Below, piece after piece: positions 5,113 to 5,242 of a stretch of DNA of 5,242 nucleotides. The stretch covers positions 11,815 to 17,056 of the forward strand of contig MHGR01000082.1 of assembly GCA_001805655.1 (NCBI GenBank), read 5' to 3'. This stretch comes from Omnitrophica WOR_2 bacterium RIFCSPHIGHO2_02_FULL_52_10. GTDB taxonomy: Bacteria; Omnitrophota; Gorgyraeia; Zapsychrales; Zapsychraceae. Each line of letters starts with the position of its first letter. Position 1 is the first letter of the stretch. The notes beneath the pieces were generated by a model. The model was not told where the DNA came from. It was given only the letters and a program-made list of their open reading frames with translations, and did no database searches. The translations under genes were made by a program, and so were the position numbers.

Positions 5113-5203
5113 ATCAGTGGTCAGCTGTCAGTGTTCAGCGGTCAGTCGTTGGTTTCAGATGATAGAGAGCTGTAAAAAATCCCCCTGGTTGACCACTGAT
5201 CAC
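5113..5203. repeat. Heptamer inverted repeat, family C, fabH-fabD gap
   Basis: Five heptamers of the form NTCAGNN (ATCAGTG, GTCAGCT, GTCAGTG, TTCAGCG, GTCAGTC; 5113-5147) are answered by TGACCAC, TGATCAC (5190-5203). ATCAGTGGTCA (5113-5123) and TGACCACTGAT (5190-5200) are perfect 11-base complements. The intervening 66 bases include the left heptamers, an A6 run (5174-5179) and a C5 run (5181-5185). The loop is much longer than in the other gaps. No promoter or terminator was recognised. Confidence 0.85.
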
Positions 5204-5211
5204 TGCTTCCC

Positions 5212-5215
5212 GGAG
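5212..5215 (+). promoter_or_regulatory. Ribosome binding site of the partial 3' gene
   Basis: GGAG lies 8 bases before ATG 5224, marking that ATG as a start. Confidence 0.6.
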
Positions 5216-5223
5216 ATTTATTG

Positions 5224-5242
5224 ATGTTAAACGTTGCTTTAA
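5224..5242 (+). CDS. fabD: Start of probable malonyl-CoA:ACP transacylase FabD (cut by window end)
   Basis: Only MLNVAL can be read before the window ends. This is compatible with the N-terminal strand of FabD (typically a short hydrophobic strand leading to FPGQGSQ), but six residues prove nothing alone. The call rests on a good GGAG site, the open frame, and the conserved plsX-fabH-fabD order. FabD would transfer malonyl from CoA to ACP, making the FabH substrate. Other fab genes (fabG, acpP, fabF) are possible alternatives. Confidence 0.5.

Noticed and set aside
903..5203. CRISPR array
   Set aside because: The repeats are 7-base degenerate words in inverted arrays in separate gaps, with no direct repeats of 20-40 bases and no unique spacers of constant length.

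Overview
The window is a compact, single-strand bacterial chromosome segment. Seven genes can be identified with confidence, and an eighth begins at the right edge; all are on the + strand. The order is recG (3' part), rsmD, coaD, DUF177/yceD, rpmF (ribosomal protein L32), plsX, fabH and the first codons of a probable fabD. The yceD-rpmF-plsX-fabH-fabD order is a widely conserved bacterial arrangement linking ribosome assembly to fatty acid and phospholipid synthesis. The upstream recG-rsmD-coaD block is also commonly found as neighbours. The moderately GC-rich composition, the four-cysteine L32 and the repeat-filled intergenic gaps fit an uncultured Gram-negative-type lineage. Candidate phylum Omnitrophota is my best guess, but it rests on remembered resemblance and not on any search.

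Layout: 2-898 is the C-terminal half of the RecG helicase, cut by the window edge inside the DEQH-type motif II. 972-1538 is the RsmD 16S rRNA methyltransferase. 1635-2129 is CoaD (coenzyme A synthesis). 2202-2645 is the DUF177/YceD protein. 2751-2951 is zinc-ribbon L32. 3044-4030 is PlsX, with a TTG start. 4133-5110 is FabH. 5224 to the end is the start of a probable FabD. No gap between genes exceeds about 115 bases.

Functionally, CoaD makes the dephospho-CoA from which acyl-CoA substrates and the ACP prosthetic group derive. FabD and FabH start fatty acid synthesis, and PlsX passes finished acyl chains to phospholipid synthesis. RsmD, DUF177 and L32 belong to ribosome biogenesis. RecG is a replication-fork repair helicase.

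The most unusual content lies between the genes. Six of the seven intergenic gaps are largely filled by degenerate tandem heptamers arranged as inverted repeats that should fold into hairpins. Three word families are used: GTGAAGC-type, CATCCAG-type and GTCAGTC-type, in the order A, (none), A, B, C, B, C. One repeat supplies the last codons and stop of coaD. Another contains a perfect 24-bp palindrome and runs into a G10 tract just before the plsX start. A further small feature is a promoter-like sequence followed by a terminator-like hairpin inside rsmD.
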